The notes: a model not told the origin generated them from the letters alone. A stretch of 64,000 nucleotides of DNA from Saccharopolyspora gloriosae (GCF_014203325.1 NZ_JACHIV010000001.1:682001-746000); one strand, 5' to 3'; positions 17,349-27,504 are shown, counted from the stretch's first letter. Made by a program: numbers and translations.

Positions 17349-19190
17349 ATGGCCCGCATGAACCAGACCGCCGCCGAGTGGCACCGGGCGCTGCTGATGC
17401 AAGAGGTGCGGCCCACGGGAGGCGCCGCGCTCGACCAGATCTTCATCGCCTCCGGTGGCGCGACCGTGCTGACCCTGCTGCTCCTGCTGCTCGGCTACGC
17501 GCACCGCACCGGCCGCACCCGGCTCCTCGAACGAGCCGCCGCGCTGTCCCAGCGCGTGCTGCCGCGCGGGCTGCCCGGCTGGGTCGCGCTGCCGCAGATC
17601 GTCGCGATGATCTCGCTGCTCACGGCGCTGCTCGGGATGTACTGGGACATCTCGCTGCACATCACCCAGGGCCGGGACGAAGGCCCGCTGGCCAACATCG
17701 CGCACTACCCGATCCTCATCGGCCTGTTCGGCCTGTTCACCGCGGGCATGTTGGCCGTCGTGCTGCCCAAGGACGAACCCGTCGGCGGCGCGGCCGTGCG
17801 CATCACCCGCGACTGGTACGCCCCGGTCAGCGGACTGCTGCTGGCCGGAGCCGGGTTCTACGCGCTGCTCGGGTTCCCGCTCGACGACGTGTGGCACCGC
17901 ATCTTCGGCCAGGACGTGACGCTGTGGGGGCCGACGCACCTGATGCTCATCGGCGGCGCCGGTCTGTCCCTGGTCGCCGTCGCGCTGCTCGAACGCGAAG
18001 GCAGGCTCGCCCGCTCCGACCTCGGTGAACCGGGCGCGCTGCCGCGGTTCGCGCACCGCGGCATGGCGATCGGCGGCCTGCTCGTCGGCCTTTCGGTGTT
18101 CCAAGCGGAGTTCGACTTCGGCGTGCAGCAGTTCCGCATGGTGCACCAGCCGTTCCTGATCGCCGTGGCCGTCGGCTGCGCGCTGGTCGTCGCGCGGTTG
18201 TGGGCCGGGCGCGGCGCGGCGCTGTTCGTCGTCGGGTTCTACGTGCTGGTGCGCGGCGGCGTCGCCGTGCTCGTGGGCCCGGTGCTCGGGGAGCAGTTCG
18301 CCACCATCCCGCTGCACGTCGTGGAAGCGCTCTGCGTCGAAGCCGCCGCGCTGCTGCTGGCCCGCCGCGCGCTGGCGCTCGGCGTGGTGTCCGGCCTGCT
18401 CATCGGCACCGTCGGGTACGCGTCCGAGTACGCGTGGACCCAGCTCGCCTTCCCGTTGCCGTGGACCCCGGACATGGCCCTCGAAGGCGCCGCCATGGCG
18501 GTGGCCGGCGGTGTCGCGGGCGGTGTGCTCGGCGCGCTGCTCGCCGGTGCGCTGCGCGGTGCGCTGCCGCGCCGCCAGGTCTCGGTGCCGCTGTTCGGCG
18601 GCGCGCTCGTGGTGATCGCGCTCGCCGTGACCAACGCGCTCGTCGGCACCGCGCCCCCGGTGCAGGCCACCGTCACGCTCACCGACGTGCGGGGCGGGCC
18701 GCAGGACCGCACCGGCCACGCCGTCGTGCGGATGAGCCCGGCAGGCACCGGGCAGGACTCCACCTGGCTCACCATGACCGGCTGGCAAGGCGGTGACCTG
18801 CACGTCGACCGGCTCACCCCGATCGGCCCGGACACCTACCGCACCAACGAGCCGATGCCGCTGCACGGCACCTGGAAGACCATGATCCGGTTCCACGAAG
18901 GCCGCGCGATGGTCGCCGTCCCGGTCTACATGCCCGCCGACGAGGCGCTGGGCGTGCCCGCGGTGACCGCGGACCCGCAGTTCACCCGCGACTCGCAACC
19001 GGAGTGGCAGGTGCTGCAGCGCGAGACGAAGCAGGACATCCCGTCCTGGCTGTGGGTGACCTGCTCGCTGGTGGTGCTGGCGTGCTCGCTGGCCCTGGTG
19101 CTGTCGCTGGGCTGGGGCGCGCAGCGGATCGGGCGCGTCGGAGCCGGTGCGCCGGAGCCGTCGCCGGAGCCGGAGAGGACGGCGACGTGA
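17349..19190 (+). CDS. Large uncharacterised membrane protein with extracytoplasmic C-terminal domain
   Basis: A 613-residue membrane protein. About ten hydrophobic helices span residues 25-430; several contain His in or next to the membrane (YWDISLHITQG, WGPTHLMLIGG, FRMVHQPFL), which is reminiscent of haem- or copper-binding membrane proteins but not diagnostic. Residues about 440-565 form a soluble domain (VRMSPAGTGQDSTWLTMTGW, LHGTWKTMIRFHEG) resembling YtkA/FixH-like beta domains, then a final helix. Start is uncertain: ATG 17349, ATG 17358 or an upstream ATG at 17322 that lies within the inverted repeat. It is divergent from the cupredoxin-like lipoprotein and overlaps a small membrane protein downstream. 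Confidence 0.85.
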   Translation: MARMNQTAAEWHRALLMQEVRPTGGAALDQIFIASGGATVLTLLLLLLGYAHRTGRTRLLERAAALSQRVLPRGLPGWVALPQIVAMISLLTALLGMYWDISLHITQGRDEGPLANIAHYPILIGLFGLFTAGMLAVVLPKDEPVGGAAVRITRDWYAPVSGLLLAGAGFYALLGFPLDDVWHRIFGQDVTLWGPTHLMLIGGAGLSLVAVALLEREGRLARSDLGEPGALPRFAHRGMAIGGLLVGLSVFQAEFDFGVQQFRMVHQPFLIAVAVGCALVVARLWAGRGAALFVVGFYVLVRGGVAVLVGPVLGEQFATIPLHVVEALCVEAAALLLARRALALGVVSGLLIGTVGYASEYAWTQLAFPLPWTPDMALEGAAMAVAGGVAGGVLGALLAGALRGALPRRQVSVPLFGGALVVIALAVTNALVGTAPPVQATVTLTDVRGGPQDRTGHAVVRMSPAGTGQDSTWLTMTGWQGGDLHVDRLTPIGPDTYRTNEPMPLHGTWKTMIRFHEGRAMVAVPVYMPADEALGVPAVTADPQFTRDSQPEWQVLQRETKQDIPSWLWVTCSLVVLACSLALVLSLGWGAQRIGRVGAGAPEPSPEPERTAT

Positions 19191-19336
19191 TCCTCGCGCA
19201 GGCGCAGGTCCTGGCCAGCCACCCCATCATCACGGCGGTGCCGTTCTTCGTGCCCACCTTCGCGGTCGTCGGCGTCGTCGCGGTGATCGTCTACCGGGAC
19301 CGCCGACGTTCCCGGGACGACGCCGACGACGACTGA
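19187..19336 (+). CDS. Small single-helix membrane protein
   Basis: A 49-residue protein starting at a GTG that overlaps the stop codon of the preceding large membrane protein (GTGA). One hydrophobic helix (ITAVPFFVPTFAVVGVVAVI) is followed by a basic then acidic tail (YRDRRRSRDDADDD), giving an N-out, C-in orientation. Translational coupling implies it is a small partner subunit of the upstream membrane protein. No family recognised. Confidence 0.7.
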   Translation: MILAQAQVLASHPIITAVPFFVPTFAVVGVVAVIVYRDRRRSRDDADDD

Positions 19337-19430
19337 GCCCGGTCACCGCGGGTGGGCGGAACCCGGCCCGAACCGCTCGCGAGTCGGGTGAAATCCGGGC
19401 TCGGTCGAGGGAAATCCTGGAAGTCGACCG

Positions 19431-19446
19431 TGTGGCTCTTGTCACA
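19431..19446. promoter_or_regulatory. Rex-like box upstream of the succinate dehydrogenase region
   Basis: TGTGGCTCTTGTCACA has the TGTG-N8-CACA layout of the Rex (NADH/NAD sensor) operator described in Streptomyces coelicolor (TGTGAACGCGTTCACA). The inner bases match poorly. It lies 64 bases before a small gene that precedes sdh. Assigned from pattern only. Confidence 0.35.
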
Positions 19447-19509
19447 ATTGTGGGCTCGGGGCACTCTCGGAGAGGTCGATGCGACGACCCGTACGAGAGG
19501 TGTTCGCCC

Positions 19510-19791
19510 ATGTCTTCGACGACTGAACTGACCGACGTGCAGCGCGTACTGGGGCAGCTGCGCAGCAGCGTCGGCATGCTCCGATCGCGCTACGGAAACG
19601 CTGCGGCCGTGCGCCGCCTGAGCAACGATGTGGAACGGCTCGAGATCGACCTGGCCGAACTGTCCGCACTGCCAGCCCCGCGCCGGGAGATGAACCGCGG
19701 CGACACGGTGATGGTGCCGGACACGCCCTACGACCCGTCGTTGTGGCGCGACGCCGACGACGAAGGAGTCGGTGGCAGGCAGCAGCACTGA
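19510..19791 (+). CDS. Hypothetical coiled-coil protein upstream of sdh
   Basis: A 93-residue soluble protein. Residues 8-52 (VQRVLGQLRSSVGMLRSRYG, then LSNDVERLEIDLAEL) have a heptad-like pattern suggesting a short coiled coil; the C-terminus is polar (VMVPDTPYDPSLWRDADD). I do not recognise a family. It is preceded by AGAGG near the ATG and lies 124 bases before the succinate dehydrogenase membrane subunit on the same strand, so it may be in the same transcript. Confidence 0.7.
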   Translation: MSSTTELTDVQRVLGQLRSSVGMLRSRYGNAAAVRRLSNDVERLEIDLAELSALPAPRREMNRGDTVMVPDTPYDPSLWRDADDEGVGGRQQH

Positions 19792-19915
19792 TCGAACCGG
19801 CGCGGTGGCTCCGGCAACGCCGCCGCGGCCCGCGCCGGCACGAGTGGACGACCCAGCACCGGCAAGAACGATCGAGCCACCCAGGCCGAACCGGACACCG
19901 ACAACGAGGTCACCC

Positions 19916-20740
19916 ATGTCCGCACTCCCCGGTATCGATCCGTCCAGCGCCGAACCCGCCCACCCGCCCGGTCGTGCCGACCCGCGCACGCGGCGCACCG
20001 ACCGGTGGTGGCTCGGACCGCTGATCACGGTGGTCGGCCTGGGGCTGTTCCTGATCTACGGCCTGATCCGCACGTTCATGAACACCGCCTACTGGGTGCC
20101 CGAGTACCACTACCTGGCGCCGTTCTACTCGCCGTGCCTGAGCGCGGCGTGCGTACCGGGGGCGAGCCACTGGGGGCAGTGGCTCCCCGCGATGGGGCCG
20201 TTCCTGCCGCCCCCGGTGATCGTGCTGCCGTTCGTGTTCGGGTTCCGGCTGACCTGCTACTACTACCGCAAGGCCTACTACCGCTCGTTCTGGGCGGCGC
20301 CGCCGGCGTGCGCGGTCGCCGAACCGCACCGCCGCTACACCGGCGAGACGCGGTTCCCGCTGGTGATGCAGAACGTGCACCGGTACTTCTTCTACGTCGC
20401 GCTGCTGGTCGCGGCCGTGCTCACCTACGACACCGTGATCGCGTTCCGCGGCGCCGACGGCGGTTTCGGCGTCGGGCTCGGCTCGCTGCTCATGGTGGTC
20501 AACGCGGTGCTGCTGTGGACGTACACGGTGTCCTGCCACTCGTGCAGGCACCTCATCGGCGGTCGCATCAACCACTTCTCCAAGCACCCCGTGCGCTACT
20601 GGCTGTGGACCAAGGTGAGCGCGCTCAACGCGCGGCACATGCAGCTCGCCTGGGCCTCGCTGCTGTCGGTCGCGCTGGTCGACCTGTACGTGCTGCTCAT
20701 CGCGGCCGGAGCCTTCCCCGATCCCCGACTGTTCAACTGA
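19916..20740 (+). CDS. sdhC: Succinate dehydrogenase / fumarate reductase membrane anchor
   Basis: A 274-residue cytochrome b-like anchor with about five membrane helices, similar in size to the anchor of the mycobacterial Sdh1 complex (Rv0249c). Candidate haem ligands are the His in QNVHRYFFYVALL and in SCHSCRHLIGG. A conserved YWVPEYHYLAPFYSPC segment precedes the second helix. ATG 19916 is preferred; a GTG at 19772 in the same frame would add 48 residues overlapping the preceding gene. It is followed after 10 bases by sdhA, forming a three-gene operon that passes electrons from succinate to quinone. Confidence 0.88.
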   Translation: MSALPGIDPSSAEPAHPPGRADPRTRRTDRWWLGPLITVVGLGLFLIYGLIRTFMNTAYWVPEYHYLAPFYSPCLSAACVPGASHWGQWLPAMGPFLPPPVIVLPFVFGFRLTCYYYRKAYYRSFWAAPPACAVAEPHRRYTGETRFPLVMQNVHRYFFYVALLVAAVLTYDTVIAFRGADGGFGVGLGSLLMVVNAVLLWTYTVSCHSCRHLIGGRINHFSKHPVRYWLWTKVSALNARHMQLAWASLLSVALVDLYVLLIAAGAFPDPRLFN

Positions 20741-20750
20741 AAGGCCCTCG

Positions 20751-22634
20751 ATGCGGATCGAGCAGCACGACTACGACGTCATCGTGATCGGCGCGGGCGG
20801 CGCGGGCCTGCGCGCGGCCATCGAGACCCGGCAGCGCGGACTGCGCACGGCGGTGGTGTGCAAGTCGTTGTTCGGCAAGGCCCACACGGTGATGGCCGAA
20901 GGCGGCATCGCGGCCTCCATGGGCAACGCCAACCCGCACGACGACTGGCAGGTGCACTTCCGCGACACCATGCGCGGCGGGAAGTTCCTGAACAACTGGC
21001 GGATGGCGGAGCTGCACGCGCGGGAGGCCCCGCAGCGGGTGTGGGAGCTGGAGACCTACGGTGCGCTGTTCGACCGCACCGCCGACGGCCGGATCAGCCA
21101 GCGCAACTTCGGCGGCCACGAGTACCCGCGGCTCGCGCACGTCGGCGACCGCACCGGGCTGGAGCTCATCCGCACCCTGCAGCAGAAGATCGTCTCGTTG
21201 CAGCAGGCCGACTTCGCCGAGCACGGTGAGCACGAGGCCCGGCTGAAGGTGTTCCAGGAGTGCACCGTCACCGAACTGCTCAAGGACGCTCCGGACGGAC
21301 GGATCGCCGGGGCGTTCGCCTATTGGCGGGAGAGCGGGCGCTACGTGCTGTTCCGGGCTCCGGTGGTGATCCTCGCGACCGGTGGCATCGGCAAGTCGTT
21401 CAAGGTCACGTCGAACTCCTGGGAGTACACCGGTGACGGCCACGCGCTGGCGCTGCGCGCGGGGGCCGCGCTGATCAACATGGAGTTCGTGCAGTTCCAC
21501 CCGACCGGCATGGTGTGGCCGCCGAGCGTGAAGGGCATCCTCGTCACCGAGTCCGTGCGCGGCGACGGGGGAGTGCTGCGCGACTCCGGCGGGCGCCGGT
21601 TCATGTTCGACTACATCCCCGACGTGTTCAAGGACAACTACGCCGACACCGAGGACGAGGCGGACCGCTGGTACGCCGACCCCGAGGCCAACCGCAGACC
21701 GCCGGAACTGCTGCCCCGCGACGAGGTGGCCCGTGCGATCAACAGCGAGATCAAGGCGGGCCGCGGCTCCGAGCACGGCGGGGTGTTCCTGGACATCGCG
21801 ACCCGGCTGACCCCGGACGAGATCACCCGGCGGTTGCCGTCGATGCACCACCAGTTCCGCGAACTGGCCGACGTGGACATCACCGGGGAGATGATGGAGG
21901 TCGGCCCCACCTGCCACTACGTGATGGGCGGGGTGGAGGTCGACCCGGACACCGCGGCCTCCGGGGTGCCGGGGCTGTTCGCGGCCGGTGAGGTCGCGGG
22001 CGGGATGCACGGGTCCAACCGGCTGGGCGGGAATTCGCTGTCGGACCTGCTCGTGTTCGGCAGGCGGGCCGGGCTGGGCGCCGCGGAATACCTGGCGGCC
22101 GGGCACGGGCCGGAACCCCGTCAGTCCGATGTGGACGATGCGGCCGAGCGCGCGGAGCAACCGTTCGCGCCCGCCGCGAACGCGGAGAACCCGTACGCGC
22201 TGCACTCCGAGCTGCAGCAGGTGATGAACGACCTCGTCGGCATCATCCGCGTCGGCGAGCAGATGCAGGACGCGTTGCGGCGCCTGGACGAACTGCGCGA
22301 ACGCGCCCGGAACCTGGTGGTCGAGGGCAACCGGCAGTTCAACCCCGGCTGGCACCTCGCCCTGGACCTGCGGAACATGCTCCTGGTCAGCGAATGCGTG
22401 GCGCGGGCGGCGGTGCTGCGCACCGAGAGCCGCGGCGGCCACACCCGCGACGACCACCCGGGCATGGCTCCCACGTGGCGGCGCACCCTGCTGGCCTGCT
22501 CGCTGAGCAGGGACGGCGTCCGCGTCGACGAGCAGCGCCAGCTCCCGGTGCGCCCGGACCTGCTGGAGCTGTTCGCGGCCGAGGAACTGCGCAAGTACTT
22601 CACCGACGAGGAACTCGCCGCCGCGGCGGGCTGA
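20751..22634 (+). CDS. sdhA: Succinate dehydrogenase flavoprotein subunit
   Basis: A 627-residue flavoprotein oxidising succinate to fumarate. It has the N-terminal dinucleotide motif YDVIVIGAGGAGLRAAIE, the covalent-FAD region KAHTVMAEGGIAASMGN with its His, the active-site strand VQFHPTGMVWPPSVKGILV and the C-terminal GSNRLGGNSLSDLLVFGRR. Length and motifs match the actinobacterial Sdh1 type (Rv0248c) rather than the 590-residue E. coli type. It sits between the anchor and iron-sulfur subunit genes and ends 11 bases before sdhB. Confidence 0.96.
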   Translation: MRIEQHDYDVIVIGAGGAGLRAAIETRQRGLRTAVVCKSLFGKAHTVMAEGGIAASMGNANPHDDWQVHFRDTMRGGKFLNNWRMAELHAREAPQRVWELETYGALFDRTADGRISQRNFGGHEYPRLAHVGDRTGLELIRTLQQKIVSLQQADFAEHGEHEARLKVFQECTVTELLKDAPDGRIAGAFAYWRESGRYVLFRAPVVILATGGIGKSFKVTSNSWEYTGDGHALALRAGAALINMEFVQFHPTGMVWPPSVKGILVTESVRGDGGVLRDSGGRRFMFDYIPDVFKDNYADTEDEADRWYADPEANRRPPELLPRDEVARAINSEIKAGRGSEHGGVFLDIATRLTPDEITRRLPSMHHQFRELADVDITGEMMEVGPTCHYVMGGVEVDPDTAASGVPGLFAAGEVAGGMHGSNRLGGNSLSDLLVFGRRAGLGAAEYLAAGHGPEPRQSDVDDAAERAEQPFAPAANAENPYALHSELQQVMNDLVGIIRVGEQMQDALRRLDELRERARNLVVEGNRQFNPGWHLALDLRNMLLVSECVARAAVLRTESRGGHTRDDHPGMAPTWRRTLLACSLSRDGVRVDEQRQLPVRPDLLELFAAEELRKYFTDEELAAAAG

Positions 22635-22645
22635 GGAGGCCGACG

Positions 22646-23404
22646 ATGAGTTACCTGGCGCATCTTCGCGTGTGGCACGGCGACGCCGACGGCGGCGAGC
22701 TGCGGGACCACGTCGTCGAGGCGGCCGAGGGCGAGGTGGTGCTCGACCTCGTGCACCGCCTGCAGGCCACCGAATGCCCCGACCTCGCGGTGCGGTGGAA
22801 CTGCAAGGCCGGCAAGTGCGGCTCCTGCTCGGCGGAGATCAACGGCAAGCCGAAGCTGATGTGCATGACGCGGATGTCGACGTTCGCCACCGACGAGGTC
22901 ATCACGGTGACGCCGATGCGCACCTTCCCGGTGATCAAGGACCTGGTGTGCGACGTGTCGTTCAACTACGTCAAAGCCCGCGAGGTGCCCGCGTTCGAGC
23001 CGCCCGCCGACCTCGAACCCGGCGAGTACCGCATGCAGCAGGTGGACGTGCAGCGCTCGCAGGAGTTCCGCAAGTGCATCGAATGCTTCCTGTGCCAGGA
23101 CGTCTGCCACGTGATCCGCGATCACGAGGACAACAAGGAGGCGTTCTCCGGGCCGAGGTTCCTGATGCGGGTGGCGGAACTGGAGATGCACCCGCTGGAC
23201 GCGCGCGGCGAGACCCGCGCGGACCGGCCTGACGAGGCGCGCGAGGAGCACGGGCTCGGGCTGTGCAACATCACCCGGTGCTGCACCGACGTGTGCCCGG
23301 AGCACATCCAGATCACCGACAACGCGCTCATCCCGTTGAAGGAACGCGCCGCCGATCGGTACTACGACCCGCTGCTGCGGCTGTTCCGGCGCAAGCGGGA
23401 CTGA
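22646..23404 (+). CDS. sdhB: Succinate dehydrogenase iron-sulfur subunit
   Basis: A 252-residue electron-transfer subunit. The [2Fe-2S] ligands are in WNCKAGKCGSCSAEI with the fourth Cys in LMCMTR, and the two C-terminal clusters are bound by CIECFLCQDVCHV and CNITRCCTDVCPEH. ATG 22646 follows a strong GAGGAGG site that overlaps the sdhA stop. Completes the sdhCAB operon. Confidence 0.96.
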   Translation: MSYLAHLRVWHGDADGGELRDHVVEAAEGEVVLDLVHRLQATECPDLAVRWNCKAGKCGSCSAEINGKPKLMCMTRMSTFATDEVITVTPMRTFPVIKDLVCDVSFNYVKAREVPAFEPPADLEPGEYRMQQVDVQRSQEFRKCIECFLCQDVCHVIRDHEDNKEAFSGPRFLMRVAELEMHPLDARGETRADRPDEAREEHGLGLCNITRCCTDVCPEHIQITDNALIPLKERAADRYYDPLLRLFRRKRD

Positions 23405-24091
23405 GGTCGGCCACCGCCCGGACCGGAAAGGGCCACCGCGCGGGCTCGGGCGGTTCCACCTGGCAGGCCGGTCCGGGCCGGGTCAAGGAGTCGCGCGCAT
23501 CGTTTCAAATGGCGGGAATCATTTACCGTGCGTGCCGAAGCCGCATGCGCACTGTTACTCAAATAGGAAAATCGGCCATTTCGGGCTCCCTCGGGATTGC
23601 TCGGCCGGGCGCGGCCGATCGGCGCGCGTCGCCATGGCCTCGCGCTGGGGCGGAAATCACTCCGATTTCGGGCGGGCCGCTCGACGTTCGGGCCGGCGGC
23701 TCGGCAAGTGTCCATGTCGTACGGTGCGTGAGCTGGGGCATCGCCAGGTTTACCGGCACTTCCTCCACGTTTTTCCCGCACTTTCCCGTGTTGAACAGTC
23801 ACCGCGCATTGCGGCCGTGTGAATGATGGCAAAGTCCCATTGCGTGCGTCATCACACTCCCGCTCGGATCGCTCCCAATTCTCGGGAAAACACCAGCTAA
23901 GGCCTGTCAAGATGCAGATCTTGGAAGGTGTCGACGCACGTCGCGAAGGGGTGGCGGGTTCTAGCCATGCCTTTGTTTCCAGCTGGGCCCGGTAGCTACG
24001 TTTTCGGCATCCGAGTCAATTAGAGCAATCGACTCCAGTGCCGGGCGGTGCGTCCGCCGGAAACGTGTCGGTTCGTGACGGAGGTAATCCC
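23405..24091. other. Long intergenic region before secreted protease
   Basis: 687 bases between sdhB and the subtilisin gene without a supported gene. The part from about 23505 to 24040 is distinctly lower in GC than its surroundings and has runs such as GAAAATCGGCCATTTCGGG. Open frames across it lack codon bias. It may hold the protease promoter and a long leader, or a non-coding RNA; I see no known riboswitch pattern. Confidence 0.5.
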
Positions 24092-25261
<1,170 letters not shown>

Positions 25262-25280
25262 CGCTCCGCAAGAAACCGGT

Positions 25281-25325
25281 GTGGCCGGGTATCGACCCGC
25301 GAGGCGATGCCCGGCCACCTTCTTG
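25281..25325 (+). terminator. Terminator after subtilisin gene
   Basis: A 14-base stem, GTGGCCGGGTATCG with CGATGCCCGGCCAC, around a 10-base loop, followed by CTTCTTG. It starts 20 bases after the protease stop. Confidence 0.75.
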
Positions 25326-25477
25326 ACCCTCTTCTTGATCGGTCAATGCCGACCGCCGATTCCCACGCGCGATGAGCGCGGACAGGTGGTCGTCCGTGGT
25401 GCCCCGCACCGCGTGGAACCACCTGATGCAGACATTGGTTCGCGGTCCTGGCACTGACCAGAGGAAGTGCGGCTGAG

Positions 25478-26434
25478 GTGTATCAACTCTTTCTGGCGTT
25501 CGACGGCTTCGTCCCGGCGCTGACGGTCCTGTTCCCGCTCGCGGTGCTCGTCGCCGCCGTGTCCGGCACGGTGCGCAGCAACAACCTCCGATCGGTCTCC
25601 CCGCTGCACGATCCGCTGATCGACGCGGTGCTCGTGTTCGCGGTGATGTTCACCGCCTACCTGGTGTTCTACCCGCAGCCCGAGATCGCGGAGCGGGTCC
25701 GGATGGAGATCGGCAACGACCTGTACACGGCGCTGCGGGCGGCTCCCGGCGATGTGCGGCCCTGGGTGCAGCTGGCCGGGAACCTGGTGCTGCTGCTGCC
25801 GATGGCGACCCTGGTGCCGCTGCGGGTCCGCTGGTTCGACAACCTCGGCAAGATCGTCATCGGCGGGCTGATGACGGCGCTGACGATCGAGACCGTGCAG
25901 TTCTTCTTCATCCCCGGCCGGGTCGCCTCCACCGACGACGTCGTGCTCAACACGCTCGGCGCGTCCATGGGCGGCCTCGTGGTGTGCGCCCGCTGGTGGC
26001 GCGCTCAGGGCCAGCTCCCCGGCCCCAACCACCGCAGCGTCGAGCCGGACGAGGCGCAGACGACGGTGTGGCGGATCATCGAGAAGATCGAGCAGGAGCG
26101 CGTTCCCGGCGTGCGGCGCCCGGACACCGCCACGGTGCGCGTCGCGACCCGGCAGAGCCGCGAGCGCAACGCGGTGCCGGTGCGCCGGCCCGGCGCCCCG
26201 CTCCCGGCCGAGGCGCGCGGAACCGCCGCGCGCCGCCCGGCGGTGGCGAACGTCCCGGCTCCCGCGAAGGCCCCGGCCCAGGACGGGCGCATCCCCGCGA
26301 ACGCGGCACCGCGCGAGGGACGGGTGCCGTCCCCCGCCGCCATCGAGCGGGCTTTCCCGGCCGCGGCGAACGCCTCGGGCGGGCGGCCCCGCCAGGGCGT
26401 GCCCGCCGGTCGCACTCCCGCGCGGCGTTCCTGA
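25478..26434 (+). CDS. VanZ-like membrane protein with long basic tail
   Basis: A 318-residue protein. Residues 1-175 contain four hydrophobic helices and the VanZ family strings LAGNLVLLLPMATLVPLR and ETVQFFFIPGRVASTDDVVLN followed by TLGASMGG. Residues 180-318 form a long Ala/Pro/Arg-rich, probably disordered cytoplasmic tail (VPVRRPGAPLPAEARG). VanZ proteins are linked to teicoplanin resistance and envelope physiology, but most have no proven role. GTG 25478 follows AGGAAG. The extended tail is unusual for the family. Confidence 0.85.
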   Translation: MYQLFLAFDGFVPALTVLFPLAVLVAAVSGTVRSNNLRSVSPLHDPLIDAVLVFAVMFTAYLVFYPQPEIAERVRMEIGNDLYTALRAAPGDVRPWVQLAGNLVLLLPMATLVPLRVRWFDNLGKIVIGGLMTALTIETVQFFFIPGRVASTDDVVLNTLGASMGGLVVCARWWRAQGQLPGPNHRSVEPDEAQTTVWRIIEKIEQERVPGVRRPDTATVRVATRQSRERNAVPVRRPGAPLPAEARGTAARRPAVANVPAPAKAPAQDGRIPANAAPREGRVPSPAAIERAFPAAANASGGRPRQGVPAGRTPARRS

Positions 26435-26436
26435 CA

Positions 26437-26477
26437 CCGGTGGCCGGGTGACCCGCGCCCGGCCACCCGGCCACCGG
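26437..26477. terminator. Bidirectional hairpin between convergent genes
   Basis: Perfect 14-base stem CCGGTGGCCGGGTG with CACCCGGCCACCGG and a 13-base loop, two bases after the VanZ-like stop and 50 bases from the end of the convergent SDR gene. No T-run; common in high-GC actinobacteria. Confidence 0.7.
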
Positions 26478-26529
26478 CACCACCCGGCCGGACGCGCCCT
26501 CGGCCGGATGGGGCTCAGCGGCGCCGCGC

Positions 26530-27432
26530 CTACTTCCCGCGCGGCGCCTGCTTCGGAGTTCCCTGCAAGGCCTGGTTGCGGGCGCTGAACGAGCGTCCGA
26601 GGGCGGCCACCTCCCGCTCCATCTCCGGCATGATCTTGCGCAGCGACGGGGCCATGATCCGCGCGACCAGCTTCGAGGCGGGCAGGTTGCGCAGCCAGTG
26701 CATCAGCATCACCGGGCGCGGCACGTACACCCGGCGGGAGCGGCGCTCCACGGCGTCGGCGAACGCGATGGCGCACTTCTCCACGGTCGTGGTGGCGTGC
26801 ATCGGCCACGGCAGGCGCTTGCGCATCTCCCGGAAGCTCGGCAGGTCCGCCTTCGCGTCGCGCACCAGGTCGGTGTCGATCCACGACGGGTGCGCGCTGC
26901 CGACCGCGACGCCGAGGTGGGCGACCTCGGAGCTCAGCGCGCTGGCCAGGGCCTCCGCGCCCGCCTTGCTCGCGGTGTAGGCGGCCATGCCGCCCATCGG
27001 GGCGAACGCCGACAGCGAGGACACGACCAGGACGTAGCCGCGCTGCTCGATCACGTGCGGCAGCGCGAGGCGCGCGGTGTGGAAGACGCCGTTGATGTTC
27101 ACGTCGATCGTCTTGGTGAACGCGTGCGGGTCGCCGTTCTGCACGGTGCCGAACGGCGCGATGCCCGCGTTGGCGATCACCACGTCGATCCGGCCGTGCG
27201 CGGCGACGGTGCCGTCGATGGCGGCCTGGAGGGAGTCGGGGTCGGTGACGTCGGCCTCGAACCAGGTGTGGCCGTCGCCGAGTTCGGCGGTGACGGCTTT
27301 GAGCTCATCGGGTTCGAGCCCGGTCAGCGAGAGCCGGGCGCCGCGACGGGCGAGCTCCCTGGCGGTCTGCGCACCGATGCCGCGCGCGGCACCGGTGATC
27401 AGGACGACTTTGCCGGACATCGTTGACGGCAT
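26530..27432 (-). CDS. Short-chain dehydrogenase/reductase
   Basis: A 300-residue SDR. The NAD(P) glycine motif is LITGAARGIGAQTARELARR near the N-terminus, NNAG is replaced by the variant IANAGIAPFG, and the catalytic Ser-Tyr-Lys are seen in VVSSLSAF and AAYTASKAGAEALA. The C-terminal extension (ARIMAPSLRKIMPEMEREV) is typical of the mycobacterial-type SDRs that act on lipids or steroids. ATG 27432 has GGGAG upstream. Inverted repeats in its promoter region suggest control by a TetR-type repressor. Confidence 0.92.
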   Translation of the reverse strand: MPSTMSGKVVLITGAARGIGAQTARELARRGARLSLTGLEPDELKAVTAELGDGHTWFEADVTDPDSLQAAIDGTVAAHGRIDVVIANAGIAPFGTVQNGDPHAFTKTIDVNINGVFHTARLALPHVIEQRGYVLVVSSLSAFAPMGGMAAYTASKAGAEALASALSSEVAHLGVAVGSAHPSWIDTDLVRDAKADLPSFREMRKRLPWPMHATTTVEKCAIAFADAVERRSRRVYVPRPVMLMHWLRNLPASKLVARIMAPSLRKIMPEMEREVAALGRSFSARNQALQGTPKQAPRGK

Positions 27433-27461
27433 GCGCACTCCCGGAACGTGGATCAGCGTCA

Positions 27462-27504
27462 CCTACTCCGAGGTAGGCTACCGGCAGTAGCTTACTTTCG
27501 GTAG
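27462..27504 (-). promoter_or_regulatory. Cluster of inverted repeats upstream of SDR
   Basis: CCTAC-N6-GTAGG (27462-27477), the palindrome GGTAGGCTACC (27472-27482) and CTACCG-N15-CGGTAG (27478-27504) overlap 30 to 70 bases before the SDR start. Such nested GTAGG/CCTAC palindromes are typical of TetR-family operators. The regulator is not identified. Confidence 0.5.
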
